Below, piece after piece: positions 17,719-25,344 of a stretch of 64,000 nt of DNA. Numbering within the stretch: the first letter of the stretch is position 1; the number at the start of each line of letters is the position of its first letter. The DNA comes from Desulfamplus sp964425195 (GTDB lineage Bacteria; Desulfobacterota; Desulfobacteria; Desulfobacterales; Desulfobacteraceae): contig CAYRLG010000001.1 in NCBI GenBank assembly GCA_964425195.1, positions 174,977-238,976 on the forward strand. The letters run 5' to 3'. The position numbers and the translations under genes were made by a program. The notes below the pieces were generated by a model that saw only the letters and a list, made by a program, of their open reading frames with translations, had not been told where the DNA came from and searched no databases.

Positions 17719-18780
17719 ATGAATAGACTTATGACGCAAAATAAAATGATAAACACACTGTATAAAAACGTGCTTATAACTGGTGCCGCCGGATTTATTG
17801 GATTCTATCTTTCAAAGCGACTATTAGATGAAGGCTACAACGTAATAGGAATTGATAATCTTAATACCTATTACGATGTAAATCTTAAAAAATCTCGACT
17901 TGAGGTTCTTAAAGGCTTTACTCAATTTAAATTTATCAAAGTAGATATTGCAGAGCGAGATAGGCTTGAAGATATATTTAAACAAAACTGTATTGAGGTT
18001 GTAGTTAATCTTGCTGCTCAGGCTGGGGTAAGATATTCGCTTGAAAACCCTCATGCTTACGTAGAATCCAATATTGTCGGCTTTGTAAATCTACTTGAGT
18101 GTTGCCGGCATCATAGTATCAAACATTTAGTCTTTGCATCTTCAAGCTCTGTTTATGGTGCAAACAGAGTTATGCCTTTTTCTGTCCGTCACAACGTAGA
18201 TCACCCTGTCTCACTCTACGCTGCAACAAAAAAATCAAATGAATTGATGGCTCACACATACTCCCATCTCTACAACATACCTTGTACAGGCTTGAGATTT
18301 TTTACAGTTTACGGACCATTGGGAAGACCTGATATGGCATATTTTCTATTTACAAAGGCGATTCTTGAAGGAAAACCCATAAAAGTTTTTAATCATGGCA
18401 AAATGAAGCGAGATTTTACCTATATTGACGATATTGTTGAAGGGGTTGTGCGGATTATGGATAGACATCCGCTGCCAAATCCAGATTGGAATAGAAAGAC
18501 TGAAACTTCTGATCCAAGCAGCTCTTGGGCAGCTTATAAAATTTACAATATTGGCAACAACAATCCAGTAGAATTGAGCAAATTTATAGAGATTATAGAA
18601 AATACACTTGGAGTAAAGGCAAAAAAAGAGTTTTACGATATGCAGCCCGGAGATGTTCCAGCAACTTACGCTGATATTGATGATCTGATTAAAGATGTAA
18701 ATTTTAAACCCAAAACAAATTTGGAAACAGGGATAGAAAGATTTGTTTTATGGTATAAAAAATATTATGGAATTGGTTGA
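17719..18780 (+). CDS. NAD-dependent sugar epimerase, UDP-glucuronate 4-epimerase-like
   Basis: From ATG 17719 the product is 353 residues of the short-chain dehydrogenase/epimerase family. The NAD-binding GAAGFIG motif is at about 22-28 and the active-site Ser and Tyr-x3-Lys (LYAATKKSNE) near 166. The sequence VIGIDNLNTYYDVNLKKSRL is characteristic of UDP-glucuronate/galacturonate epimerases (CapI/LspL/WbpP group), and GLRFFTVYGPLGRPDMA is the conserved substrate loop. It would convert UDP-GlcA to UDP-GalA in the cytoplasm, and the next gene supplies UDP-GlcA. A start at 17677 is possible but overlaps an inverted repeat. It is the first gene of the polysaccharide locus. Confidence 0.88.
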   Translation: MNRLMTQNKMINTLYKNVLITGAAGFIGFYLSKRLLDEGYNVIGIDNLNTYYDVNLKKSRLEVLKGFTQFKFIKVDIAERDRLEDIFKQNCIEVVVNLAAQAGVRYSLENPHAYVESNIVGFVNLLECCRHHSIKHLVFASSSSVYGANRVMPFSVRHNVDHPVSLYAATKKSNELMAHTYSHLYNIPCTGLRFFTVYGPLGRPDMAYFLFTKAILEGKPIKVFNHGKMKRDFTYIDDIVEGVVRIMDRHPLPNPDWNRKTETSDPSSSWAAYKIYNIGNNNPVELSKFIEIIENTLGVKAKKEFYDMQPGDVPATYADIDDLIKDVNFKPKTNLETGIERFVLWYKKYYGIG

Positions 18781-18870
18781 TCTATGCGGATAACAAAATT
18801 TGAATCAGACAATCTATAATAAAAATGATTATTTGAGTACAAGACAATACAACCAAAAAGGAATCTACAA

Positions 18871-20277
18871 TTGAATCTCACAATAATTGGAACAGGGTAT
18901 GTTGGGTTGGTAACTGGTGCCTGTTTTGCTGAAATGGGCAGTGAAGTTACATGCGTTGATATTGACGAGCAAAAAATTAAAAATCTTAAAAAAGGCATTC
19001 TTCCAATATATGAACCAGGACTTGAAAAACTTGTGCTGCAAAATTGTAATGAGGGACTTCTTAAATTTACCACAAGCCTTAAAGATGCCTGTCAAGATTG
19101 CAATGTGTTCTTTATAGCTGTTGGAACTCCGCCCGGAGAAGATGGTTCTGCAGATTTACAATATGTTCTGCAAGTGGCTCGCGATATAGGGCAAAATATC
19201 AATGATTATGCTGTAGTTGTTGATAAATCAACTGTGCCTGTCGGAACCGCTGACAGTGTAAAAAAAGTTATTTATGATGAGCTTGAAAAACGGGGGGTTA
19301 AAATCGACTTTGATGTTGTCAGCAACCCAGAATTTTTAAAAGAGGGGGCTGCTGTTGAGGATTTTCTCAAGCCTGATAGAATTATAGTTGGTGCAGAGTC
19401 GCCAAAAGCTGTAAAGATAATGCAGAGGCTTTACGCACCGTTTTCAAGAAACAGGGATAAGTTAATCTTGATGAATGTAAGAGATGCTGAGATGACAAAA
19501 TACACGGCAAATGCAATGCTTGCTACAAAAATATCCTTTATGAATGAGATAGCCAATATTTGCGAGAGGCTTGGAGTTGATGTAGAGAATGTCCGTAAAG
19601 GTATTGGTTCAGACAGCCGTATCGGATACTCGTTCATATATCCAGGGTGTGGCTATGGAGGCTCATGCTTTCCTAAGGATGTCAAGGCACTTATCCGCAC
19701 AAGCAGAGATATTGGGTTTGAGCCAGAACTTCTCTCGTCTGTAGAGAAGAGAAACATGATGCAAAAACATGTTATAGCATCTAAAATAGTAAGACGTTTT
19801 GGAGAAGACCTATCACCTTATACTTTTGCTGTTTTGGGGCTATCTTTCAAGCCCGGAACTGATGATATGCGTGAAGCTCCTTCAATTGTGTTGATTAATG
19901 AGCTTATAGAAAGAGGAGCTACAATACATGCTTATGATCCTGTTGCAATGAAGCAGGCAAGAAAAGAGTTTCCTGAATCTTTTTTCAGTGAAAGTCCTGA
20001 ACAAGCTGCAAACAAAGCTCATAGTGAGTATGGAGGAAATGGTCAAAATCTTAATAAAATAACGCTGTTTGAAAATCAATATGATGCACTAAACCAATCT
20101 GATGCTCTTGTGCTTATGACTGAGTGGAAGGCATTCCGTCAGCTTAACTTTAAAACTTTATCTAAATCAATGAGGCAAAGAGTAATCTTTGATGGCAGAA
20201 ACCTCTATGATCCAGAGGAGGTTATGGATCATGGGTTTGAGTATCATGGTGTTGGGCGTGAAAGGAACATATTATGA
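18871..20277 (+). CDS. ugd: UDP-glucose 6-dehydrogenase
   Basis: The 468-residue enzyme oxidises UDP-glucose to UDP-glucuronate with two NAD+. The TTG start at 18871 follows AAAAAGGA. The N-terminal Rossmann motif is IGTGYVGLVTGACFAEMG, the catalytic cysteine is C266 in GCGYGGSCFPKD, and the C-terminal UDP-binding domain has GLSFKPGTDDMREAPS. A short insertion near 375-390 (KAHSEYGGNGQN) is unusual for the family and looks like a surface loop. It lies between the 4-epimerase and wecB, and overlaps the latter by 4 bp, so all three are probably co-translated. Confidence 0.96.
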   Translation: MNLTIIGTGYVGLVTGACFAEMGSEVTCVDIDEQKIKNLKKGILPIYEPGLEKLVLQNCNEGLLKFTTSLKDACQDCNVFFIAVGTPPGEDGSADLQYVLQVARDIGQNINDYAVVVDKSTVPVGTADSVKKVIYDELEKRGVKIDFDVVSNPEFLKEGAAVEDFLKPDRIIVGAESPKAVKIMQRLYAPFSRNRDKLILMNVRDAEMTKYTANAMLATKISFMNEIANICERLGVDVENVRKGIGSDSRIGYSFIYPGCGYGGSCFPKDVKALIRTSRDIGFEPELLSSVEKRNMMQKHVIASKIVRRFGEDLSPYTFAVLGLSFKPGTDDMREAPSIVLINELIERGATIHAYDPVAMKQARKEFPESFFSESPEQAANKAHSEYGGNGQNLNKITLFENQYDALNQSDALVLMTEWKAFRQLNFKTLSKSMRQRVIFDGRNLYDPEEVMDHGFEYHGVGRERNIL

Positions 20278-21524
20278 AGATTTTTCTAATAGCAGGTGCA
20301 AGACCCAATTTTATGAAAATCGCCCCGATTGCAAGGGAATTTGATAAACACGGCAAAGAGATTAACTACAAAATTATCCACACAGGGCAGCACTACGACC
20401 CAAACATGAGCGATGTATTTTTTGATGAGCTTGATATCAGAAAACCTGATTACCACTTAGGGGCAGGAGGCGGGACTCACGCTCAACAGACCGCAAAAAT
20501 TATGATAGGATTTGAAGAGATATGCCAAACAGATCGCCCTGATTTTGTTATGGTTGTAGGAGATGTCAACTCAACCCTTGCCTGCTCAATCGTTGCAAAG
20601 AAAATGAATATCAAGGTGGCTCACGTTGAAGCAGGGCTTAGAAGTTTTGATCTCTCAATGCCTGAAGAGATAAACCGAATGGTAACGGATGCTATTTCTG
20701 ATCTCTTTTTCATAACAGAAGAACAGGGTATGGCAAATCTTATAAAAGAGGGAAAATCTAAAAAACAGCTTCACTTTGTGGGACATGTAATGATTGATAA
20801 TCTCTTTTTCCAACTAAAAAAACTTGAACAGATGGATACAGCCATATTTCCTACAAATTCATTTAAACAAAATCACGCAGATTATGGAGTCGTTACCCTG
20901 CACCGCCCATCTAATGTTGATAATAAGCGTAATCTTGAAAGCATCTTCAGCACCCTTTCAACCATATCAGAAAGGCTGCCGCTTATTTTTCCCATACATC
21001 CAAGAACCCTAAAAAACATGAAAGAGTTTAACATTGAGCCGTCAAGCAGCATAAAACTTATTGAGCCTCTATCTTACATGGAGTTTTTAAACTTATGGAA
21101 AGATGCAAAACTTGCATTGACCGATTCTGGTGGATTGCAAGAAGAGACAACAGCACTTGGTATTCCATGTCTTACCATCAGAGAGAACACAGAGAGACCT
21201 ATAACTATCACCCAGGGAACAAATGAGCTTGTCGGCATCTCTAAACAAAAGATATTGAACGCTTTTGACGATATTATGAATAATAGATGGAAAACAGGAC
21301 AGAGACCAAAATTTTGGGACGGCATGGCTTCTGAGAGGATAGCTGGTATCTTTCTTGAATATCAGATTTTTGCAACTAATTTGTTTTATAAATATCTGGA
21401 CTTCATTGATGCGTCTGCGGGAGTAACTGAAGAGGAGCGGGAAGAGTTATATAATGAGTTTATTAAAAATGAGGAGACAGCCATGTTGGCACAATATATA
21501 AAAAATCGACTCCCCGTGTCATAA
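20274..21524 (+). CDS. wecB: UDP-N-acetylglucosamine 2-epimerase (non-hydrolysing)
   Basis: The 416-residue enzyme interconverts UDP-GlcNAc and UDP-ManNAc. Diagnostic segments are AGARPNFMKIAPI, IHTGQHYDPNMS, HVEAGLRSFDLSMPEEINR, TLHRPSNVDN and LTDSGGLQEETTALGIPCLTIRENTERP. The protein is about 35-40 residues longer than E. coli WecB because of a C-terminal tail (SAGVTEEEREELYNEF onward). UDP-ManNAc made here would feed the WecG-type transferase at 39952. It overlaps ugd by 4 bp. Confidence 0.95.
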   Translation: MKIFLIAGARPNFMKIAPIAREFDKHGKEINYKIIHTGQHYDPNMSDVFFDELDIRKPDYHLGAGGGTHAQQTAKIMIGFEEICQTDRPDFVMVVGDVNSTLACSIVAKKMNIKVAHVEAGLRSFDLSMPEEINRMVTDAISDLFFITEEQGMANLIKEGKSKKQLHFVGHVMIDNLFFQLKKLEQMDTAIFPTNSFKQNHADYGVVTLHRPSNVDNKRNLESIFSTLSTISERLPLIFPIHPRTLKNMKEFNIEPSSSIKLIEPLSYMEFLNLWKDAKLALTDSGGLQEETTALGIPCLTIRENTERPITITQGTNELVGISKQKILNAFDDIMNNRWKTGQRPKFWDGMASERIAGIFLEYQIFATNLFYKYLDFIDASAGVTEEEREELYNEFIKNEETAMLAQYIKNRLPVS

Positions 21525-21576
21525 TCTGATATCATAAATTGAAAACATATATTTTTTATGTATTAACAGGTGAAAT

Positions 21577-21813
21577 ATGCAATTTCCAGATTTAAATAGA
21601 ATTACTATAGAGCCATATATAATGGGAGGAAAACCATGCATACGCGGGATGCGTGTTACAGCAGGAATGATTACAGGACTTGTTGCTTCAGCTCTCTCAT
21701 TCCAGGAAATATTGGAGTTATATCCGTATTTAGAAGAAGAGGATATAAAAGCGGCACTATCTTATGCTTCATGGAGAACTGAAGAATTTGATTTGGAGCT
21801 GCAAGTTGCATGA
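21577..21813 (+). CDS. DUF433 antitoxin-like protein
   Basis: The 78-residue protein is a winged-helix-like DUF433 member: TIEPYIMGGKPCIRGMRVTAG followed by LSFQEILELYPYLEEEDIKAALSYASW is the standard family pattern. DUF433 genes usually stand immediately upstream of a DUF5615 PIN-like gene as a presumed toxin-antitoxin pair. Here the downstream gene starts by ATGA overlap as expected but is truncated and fused to an unrelated tail. The antitoxin reading frame is intact. It is a foreign module between polysaccharide genes. Confidence 0.85.
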   Translation: MQFPDLNRITIEPYIMGGKPCIRGMRVTAGMITGLVASALSFQEILELYPYLEEEDIKAALSYASWRTEEFDLELQVA

Positions 21814-22295
21814 AAATACTTTTAGATATGAATATATCGCCTGTATGGATTAAGTTTTTAGAAGCTAAAGAATATGAAGTAAAGCACTGGAGTGCAGTTG
21901 GTGCTATCAATGCTCCAGACAATGAAATAATGGATTGGGCAAGAAATAGTGGTTATACAAACAGCATAGTTGTCAGCTCAATTAGTCTTATTACAGAAAA
22001 AGGAGGAGAAATAGCTATGTCAACAGCAGAAAGATTAAGACAAGAAGGCATCCAGCAAGGCATCCAGCAAGGTATCCAGCAAGGCATTCAAAAAGGCATT
22101 CAAAAAGGCAGGAAGGAAGGAGGCTATAAAATAATGGTTTCCATAGTCCAAAGTGCTGCACAAAAAGGATTGCCTGAAGAGATTATTGCACAGATAGCGA
22201 ATATTGATGTTGAGTCCGTCAGAAGGATATTAAATAACGAAACAATTGACATTCCACTGCATCTGCTGACTGAATTAGACGAGCAGGCTCATTAA
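21810..22295 (+). CDS. Chimeric ORF: truncated DUF5615 PIN-like toxin fused to an Rpn-family C-terminal tail
   Basis: Residues 1-49 (MKILLDMNISPVWIKFLEA ... WARNSGYT) are the N-terminus of a DUF5615 PIN-like protein, normally about 110-120 residues. From about residue 52 the sequence becomes IVVSSISLITEKGGE and runs to LHLLTELDEQAH, the same as the last 90-odd residues of the Rpn gene at 24300. The usual acidic motif of the toxin (typically HDLDFG, just after the break) is missing, so it is probably inactive as a nuclease. The frame is open over 161 codons, so a stable product is possible. A Gly-Ile-Gln repeat sits at the middle. Confidence 0.75.
   Translation: MKILLDMNISPVWIKFLEAKEYEVKHWSAVGAINAPDNEIMDWARNSGYTNSIVVSSISLITEKGGEIAMSTAERLRQEGIQQGIQQGIQQGIQKGIQKGRKEGGYKIMVSIVQSAAQKGLPEEIIAQIANIDVESVRRILNNETIDIPLHLLTELDEQAH
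21955..22295 (+). repeat. Rpn 3'-end duplicate (copy A)
   Basis: This stretch is nearly the same at the nucleotide level as 24966-25259, the 3' end of the intact Rpn gene, differing by scattered substitutions and by the number of 12-bp repeats. Similarity starts at the short match ATACAAAC and ends at the stop codon. It marks the segment that was copied onto the DUF5615 gene. Confidence 0.85.
22047..22106 (+). repeat. Five tandem 12-bp repeats encoding G-I-Q-(Q/K)
   Basis: Units GGCATCCAGCAA, GGCATCCAGCAA, GGTATCCAGCAA, GGCATTCAAAAA and GGCATTCAAAAA lie head to tail in frame, giving Gly-Ile-Gln-Gln/Lys repeats. The homologous region of the intact Rpn gene (near 25063) holds only about two units. 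Such hydrophilic repeats are common in Rpn proteins, and variable numbers suggest slippage. Confidence 0.85.
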
Positions 22296-22300
22296 AAAAC

Positions 22301-22399
22301 AATAGAATCAACCAGATAAATGATTTATCAAAATTAAAAGCTCTGTTGAAACAAGCTGTCCAGATAAAAGATATAGATAGTTCAAGGCTTCTCTTTTAG
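22301..22399 (+). pseudogene. Possible decayed C-terminal tail of an Rpn/DUF4351-type nuclease
   Basis: Just after the chimeric ORF, another frame reads NRINQINDLSKLKALLKQAV then QIKDIDSSRLLF before a stop. This INDLxxLKxLLxxA helix pattern resembles the extreme C-terminus of Rpn/DUF4351-type PD-(D/E)XK proteins. No start codon or SD precedes it. It would be debris from a second nuclease-like gene; the assignment rests on a short motif. Confidence 0.4.
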
Positions 22400-22518
22400 C
22401 AGAACATTATCTTATAAGAAAATTTAATCAAATCGTCTTTTCTCAATCCAGTAGTTGCAAGAACTGACAAATTCTGTGATGTTAGATATTAAACCATACC
22501 CTCTTTTGGAGAATTATA

Positions 22519-23100
22519 ATGGATATTGCAAAAAAGCTTAACTCTTATTGGAGAGTGAGATTGCAAATAGTGATCATATCCTTATCAATCTTCTCGGTCT
22601 CTTTGGGGGTGGCAGCCTCATTTCTTGATTACTGTGATCCTCCCCGAAAATCAGAGCTTGTTGTTTTGTTCCTTGGTCAAGAGAGAATCGAACGTTACAA
22701 AGAGGCAATGAGTCTTATAGAAGAGGGATATGGCCATACACTATTTATCCCTGCTTTAAAAATCGGGTGGAGGCAAAAAAGTTATCCTAACTATTACGAG
22801 GATACCCATATTGAAGTTATATACGCAAGGCAGATGATGGAACAAGAAGGATATCAATCAGCCATTATGGTAAGTTCGCCTTATCATATGCGGCGAATAC
22901 GCATGATAAGCAATTCAGTTTTTGATAAACTGCCGTATAGTTTGACGTTCAGGGGGAGTCGATATGTCACGTTTGAACCCCATTTGGTGCTCTGGAACGG
23001 CACTCAACTAAAAAGGATAGTTGAAGAATATATCAAAATAGCAGCGTTTTACGGCTATCAATTCTATGAAATATTTACCAAAAGCCGCAAGGTAAAATAA
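22519..23100 (+). CDS. DUF218/YdcF-ElyC-like membrane-anchored protein (paralogue 1)
   Basis: The 193-residue protein has one N-terminal membrane helix (about 16-38) and an alpha/beta domain. The domain has SELVVLFLGQERIERYKEAM, a glycine turn EEGYGHTLFIPAL, and YQSAIMVSSPYHMRRIRMIS, which fits the DUF218 pattern in which a conserved SxxYHxxR segment forms the active site. DUF218 proteins act in envelope polysaccharide and lipid-carrier metabolism in Gram-negatives, but the reaction is not settled. A paralogue lies at 26449, and the two bracket the GDP-fucose genes. SD TTGGAG precedes the ATG. Confidence 0.75.
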   Translation: MDIAKKLNSYWRVRLQIVIISLSIFSVSLGVAASFLDYCDPPRKSELVVLFLGQERIERYKEAMSLIEEGYGHTLFIPALKIGWRQKSYPNYYEDTHIEVIYARQMMEQEGYQSAIMVSSPYHMRRIRMISNSVFDKLPYSLTFRGSRYVTFEPHLVLWNGTQLKRIVEEYIKIAAFYGYQFYEIFTKSRKVK

Positions 23101-23119
23101 CAATATAGAGAGCATTCCA

Positions 23120-24205
23120 ATGAAAAAAGCACTTATTACAGGAATTACTGGTCAAGACGGAGCTTATCTTGCCGAATTTTTATTAAACAAGGGATATGAG
23201 GTACATGGAATCAAGAGGCGTGCATCCCTGTTTAACACAGATCGCATCGACCATCTTTATCAAGACCCGCATGAAACAAAAAGAAACTTTGTTCTTCACT
23301 ATGGAGACCTTACAGATTCAACCAATTTAATAAGAATACTTCAGCAAGTTCAACCAGACGAAGTTTATAACCTTGCTGCACAGAGCCATGTTCAAGTCTC
23401 TTTTGAATCTCCTGAATACACGGCAGATACAGATGCACTTGGCACAATGAGACTTCTTGAAGGTATAAGGCTTCTTGGGCTTGAGAAAAAAACAAGGTTT
23501 TATCAAGCATCAACATCAGAGTTGTTCGGCAAGGTTCAAGAGATTCCACAGACAGAAAAGACTCCTTTTTATCCCCGTTCGCCTTATGCCTGTGCAAAAC
23601 TCTATGCCTACTGGATAACAGTAAATTATCGGGAAGCATACAGAATATATGCCTGTAACGGTATTCTGTTTAATCACGAATCTCCTTTAAGAGGAGAGAC
23701 CTTTGTAACACGAAAAATCACAAGAGCTTTATGCCGTATCCATCTTGGAATGCAAGAATGTCTCTATCTTGGAAATATGAACGCACTTCGTGACTGGGGA
23801 CATGCCAAAGATTATGTTGAGATGCAGTGGCTCATGCTCCAGCAGGAAACTCCTGATGATTATGTTATTGCAACCGGCGAGCAGCATTCTGTAAGAGAAT
23901 TTGTTGAACTCTCTGCAAAAGAACTTGGAATCAGCATCAAATGGGAAGGTGAGGGGGTGAATGAAAAAGGAATCAATCTTGAAAATGGAAAGACCATTGT
24001 TGCAGTTGATCCAAGGTATTTCCGTCCCACAGAGGTAGAAACCCTTCTTGGTGACCCATCAAAGGCAAAAATAAATCTTGGATGGCAGCCTAAAATATCA
24101 TTTGAACAGCTTGTCTCGGAAATGGTAAGTTCAGACCTTGAAGAGGCAAAAAAAGACGCATTTTGTCAAAATGCAGGTTTTCAGGTGTACAACTACAATG
24201 AATAG
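23120..24205 (+). CDS. gmd: GDP-mannose 4,6-dehydratase
   Basis: The 361-residue SDR enzyme makes GDP-4-keto-6-deoxymannose, the first step to GDP-L-fucose. Key segments are the NADP motif GITGQDGAYLAEFLL at 8-22, HGIKRRASLFNTDRIDHL, STSELFGKVQEIPQ and the Tyr-x3-Lys site SPYACAKLYAYW near 155. FNHESPLRGETFVTRKI and LGNMNALRDWGHAKDYV are nearly invariant in Gmd. The C-terminus ends AGFQVYNYNE, and this end is duplicated 1.14 kb downstream just before fcl. The original order was probably gmd-fcl with an overlap, now split by an Rpn gene. Confidence 0.97.
   Translation: MKKALITGITGQDGAYLAEFLLNKGYEVHGIKRRASLFNTDRIDHLYQDPHETKRNFVLHYGDLTDSTNLIRILQQVQPDEVYNLAAQSHVQVSFESPEYTADTDALGTMRLLEGIRLLGLEKKTRFYQASTSELFGKVQEIPQTEKTPFYPRSPYACAKLYAYWITVNYREAYRIYACNGILFNHESPLRGETFVTRKITRALCRIHLGMQECLYLGNMNALRDWGHAKDYVEMQWLMLQQETPDDYVIATGEQHSVREFVELSAKELGISIKWEGEGVNEKGINLENGKTIVAVDPRYFRPTEVETLLGDPSKAKINLGWQPKISFEQLVSEMVSSDLEEAKKDAFCQNAGFQVYNYNE
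24171..24204 (+). repeat. Direct repeat, left copy (3' end of gmd)
   Basis: This 34-bp stretch, coding for the last residues of Gmd (AGFQVYNYNE), recurs at 25311-25344 with three mismatches. The two copies bracket the Rpn gene and its flanks. The unit spacing is 1140 bp. Confidence 0.85.
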
Positions 24206-24299
24206 GAATATCAATATATTATTGGTAATAACTTAAAACAACCAAGAGAATATACAAACAAAAATGTCAAAACTATCGTCAGACTAAAGGGCACAGTAA

Positions 24300-25259
24300 A
24301 TGGGACATCACGATCTATTTTTCAAAAAGACTTTTTCAATCCGTGAACATGCTATTGATTTTATTAAGCATACCCTTCCTTCCGAAGTAGTTCAGGGGAT
24401 TGACTACTCTACACTTACACTTGAAAAAGGCTCATATATTGATGACTCTTTGACAGAGCACTTTTCAGATACAGTATATTCTTGCAAGTTTCAGGGAACA
24501 AAGCTAAAAATAGCATTGCTGTTTGAGCATAAAAGTTCACCAGACAATAATTTACCATTTCAACTGCTTCGCTATATGAGCAATCTTTGGGAAAACAGCA
24601 TCAAGCAAAAACGGCCAAGAATGCCGGTTATCCCTATTGTGTTTTATCATGGTAAGGATAGATGGAATCATGGAGTGTTAAGCTCAAGATTCAAAGACCT
24701 TCCAAAGACAATTAAACCTTTTATTCCTGATTTTGAGTATGTTTTTATAGATTTGTCTGCTTATTCAAACGAGGCGATTAAAGAGAGCATATTCACATTA
24801 GCATCATTGAGGATAGCTCTTTTGATGATGAAAAATATCTTTAATCAGGAAGCACTTGAACAACATTTAAGCCAATATTTAGAAATCGGCAGCTCTTTTT
24901 TTCAACAAGAGCAAGGGTTGAAATTTTTGGAATCAATAATAAACTATATCTTGCAGGCTACAGAAATACAAACCGATATAGTTGTCAGCTCAATTAGTCT
25001 TATTACAGAAAAAGGAGGAGAAATGGCTATGTCAACCGCAGAAAAATTGAGACAAGAAGGCATGCAAAAAGGCATCCAGAAAGGCGGATATAAAATGATG
25101 GTTTCCATGGTCCAAAATGCAGCAAAAAAAGGGCTGTCTGAAGAGATTATTGCACAAATAGCCAATATTGACGTTACGTCAGTCAGAAGGATATTAAATA
25201 ACGAGACAATTGACATTCCGCTGCATTTACTGACTGAATTAGACGAACAGGCTCATTAA
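24300..25259 (+). CDS. Rpn-family recombination-promoting nuclease/putative transposase
   Basis: The 319-residue protein begins MGHHDLFFKKTFSIREHAID, as do Rpn (PF04754-type, formerly transposase_31) proteins, with a PD-(D/E)XK-like core: acidic YIDDSLTEHFSD, then ALLFEHKSSPD carrying the E-x-K pair. The C-terminal part has a short G-I-Q repeat and the helical tail LPEEII-like (LSEEIIAQIANIDVTSVRR). E. coli Rpn proteins are DNA endonucleases that stimulate RecA-independent recombination. The gene stands between gmd and fcl, flanked by a duplicated gmd end, and its last 290 bp are copied at 21955. Function as a mobile element is not shown. Confidence 0.88.
   Translation: MGHHDLFFKKTFSIREHAIDFIKHTLPSEVVQGIDYSTLTLEKGSYIDDSLTEHFSDTVYSCKFQGTKLKIALLFEHKSSPDNNLPFQLLRYMSNLWENSIKQKRPRMPVIPIVFYHGKDRWNHGVLSSRFKDLPKTIKPFIPDFEYVFIDLSAYSNEAIKESIFTLASLRIALLMMKNIFNQEALEQHLSQYLEIGSSFFQQEQGLKFLESIINYILQATEIQTDIVVSSISLITEKGGEMAMSTAEKLRQEGMQKGIQKGGYKMMVSMVQNAAKKGLSEEIIAQIANIDVTSVRRILNNETIDIPLHLLTELDEQAH
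24966..25259 (+). repeat. Rpn 3'-end duplicate (copy B, intact gene)
   Basis: The 3' third of the Rpn gene, near-identical to 21955-22295. The match begins at ATACAAAC and includes the shared ATAGTTGTCAGCTCAATTAG stretch. Copy B has fewer internal 12-bp repeats than copy A. Confidence 0.85.
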
Positions 25260-25310
25260 AGAAAATAGCTGCTTAATCATCAAACATTATTAATTCTTAC
25301 TTAAACAAGG

Positions 25311-25344
25311 ACGCAGGATTTCAGGTGTATAACTACAATGAATA
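25311..25344 (+). repeat. Direct repeat, right copy (gmd C-terminal remnant abutting fcl)
   Basis: Read in the gmd frame this segment encodes DAGFQVYNYNE and a stop, the same C-terminus as the intact gmd, although no gmd gene precedes it here. The ATG of fcl (25338) lies inside it, so in the ancestral arrangement gmd and fcl overlapped by about 8 bp. Mismatches with the left copy indicate that the duplication is not recent. Confidence 0.85.

Noticed and set aside
22047..22106. Short tandem repeats that could be mistaken for a CRISPR array
   Set aside because: Units are 12 bp, contiguous without spacers and in frame in a coding sequence, and encode Gly-Ile-Gln repeats.
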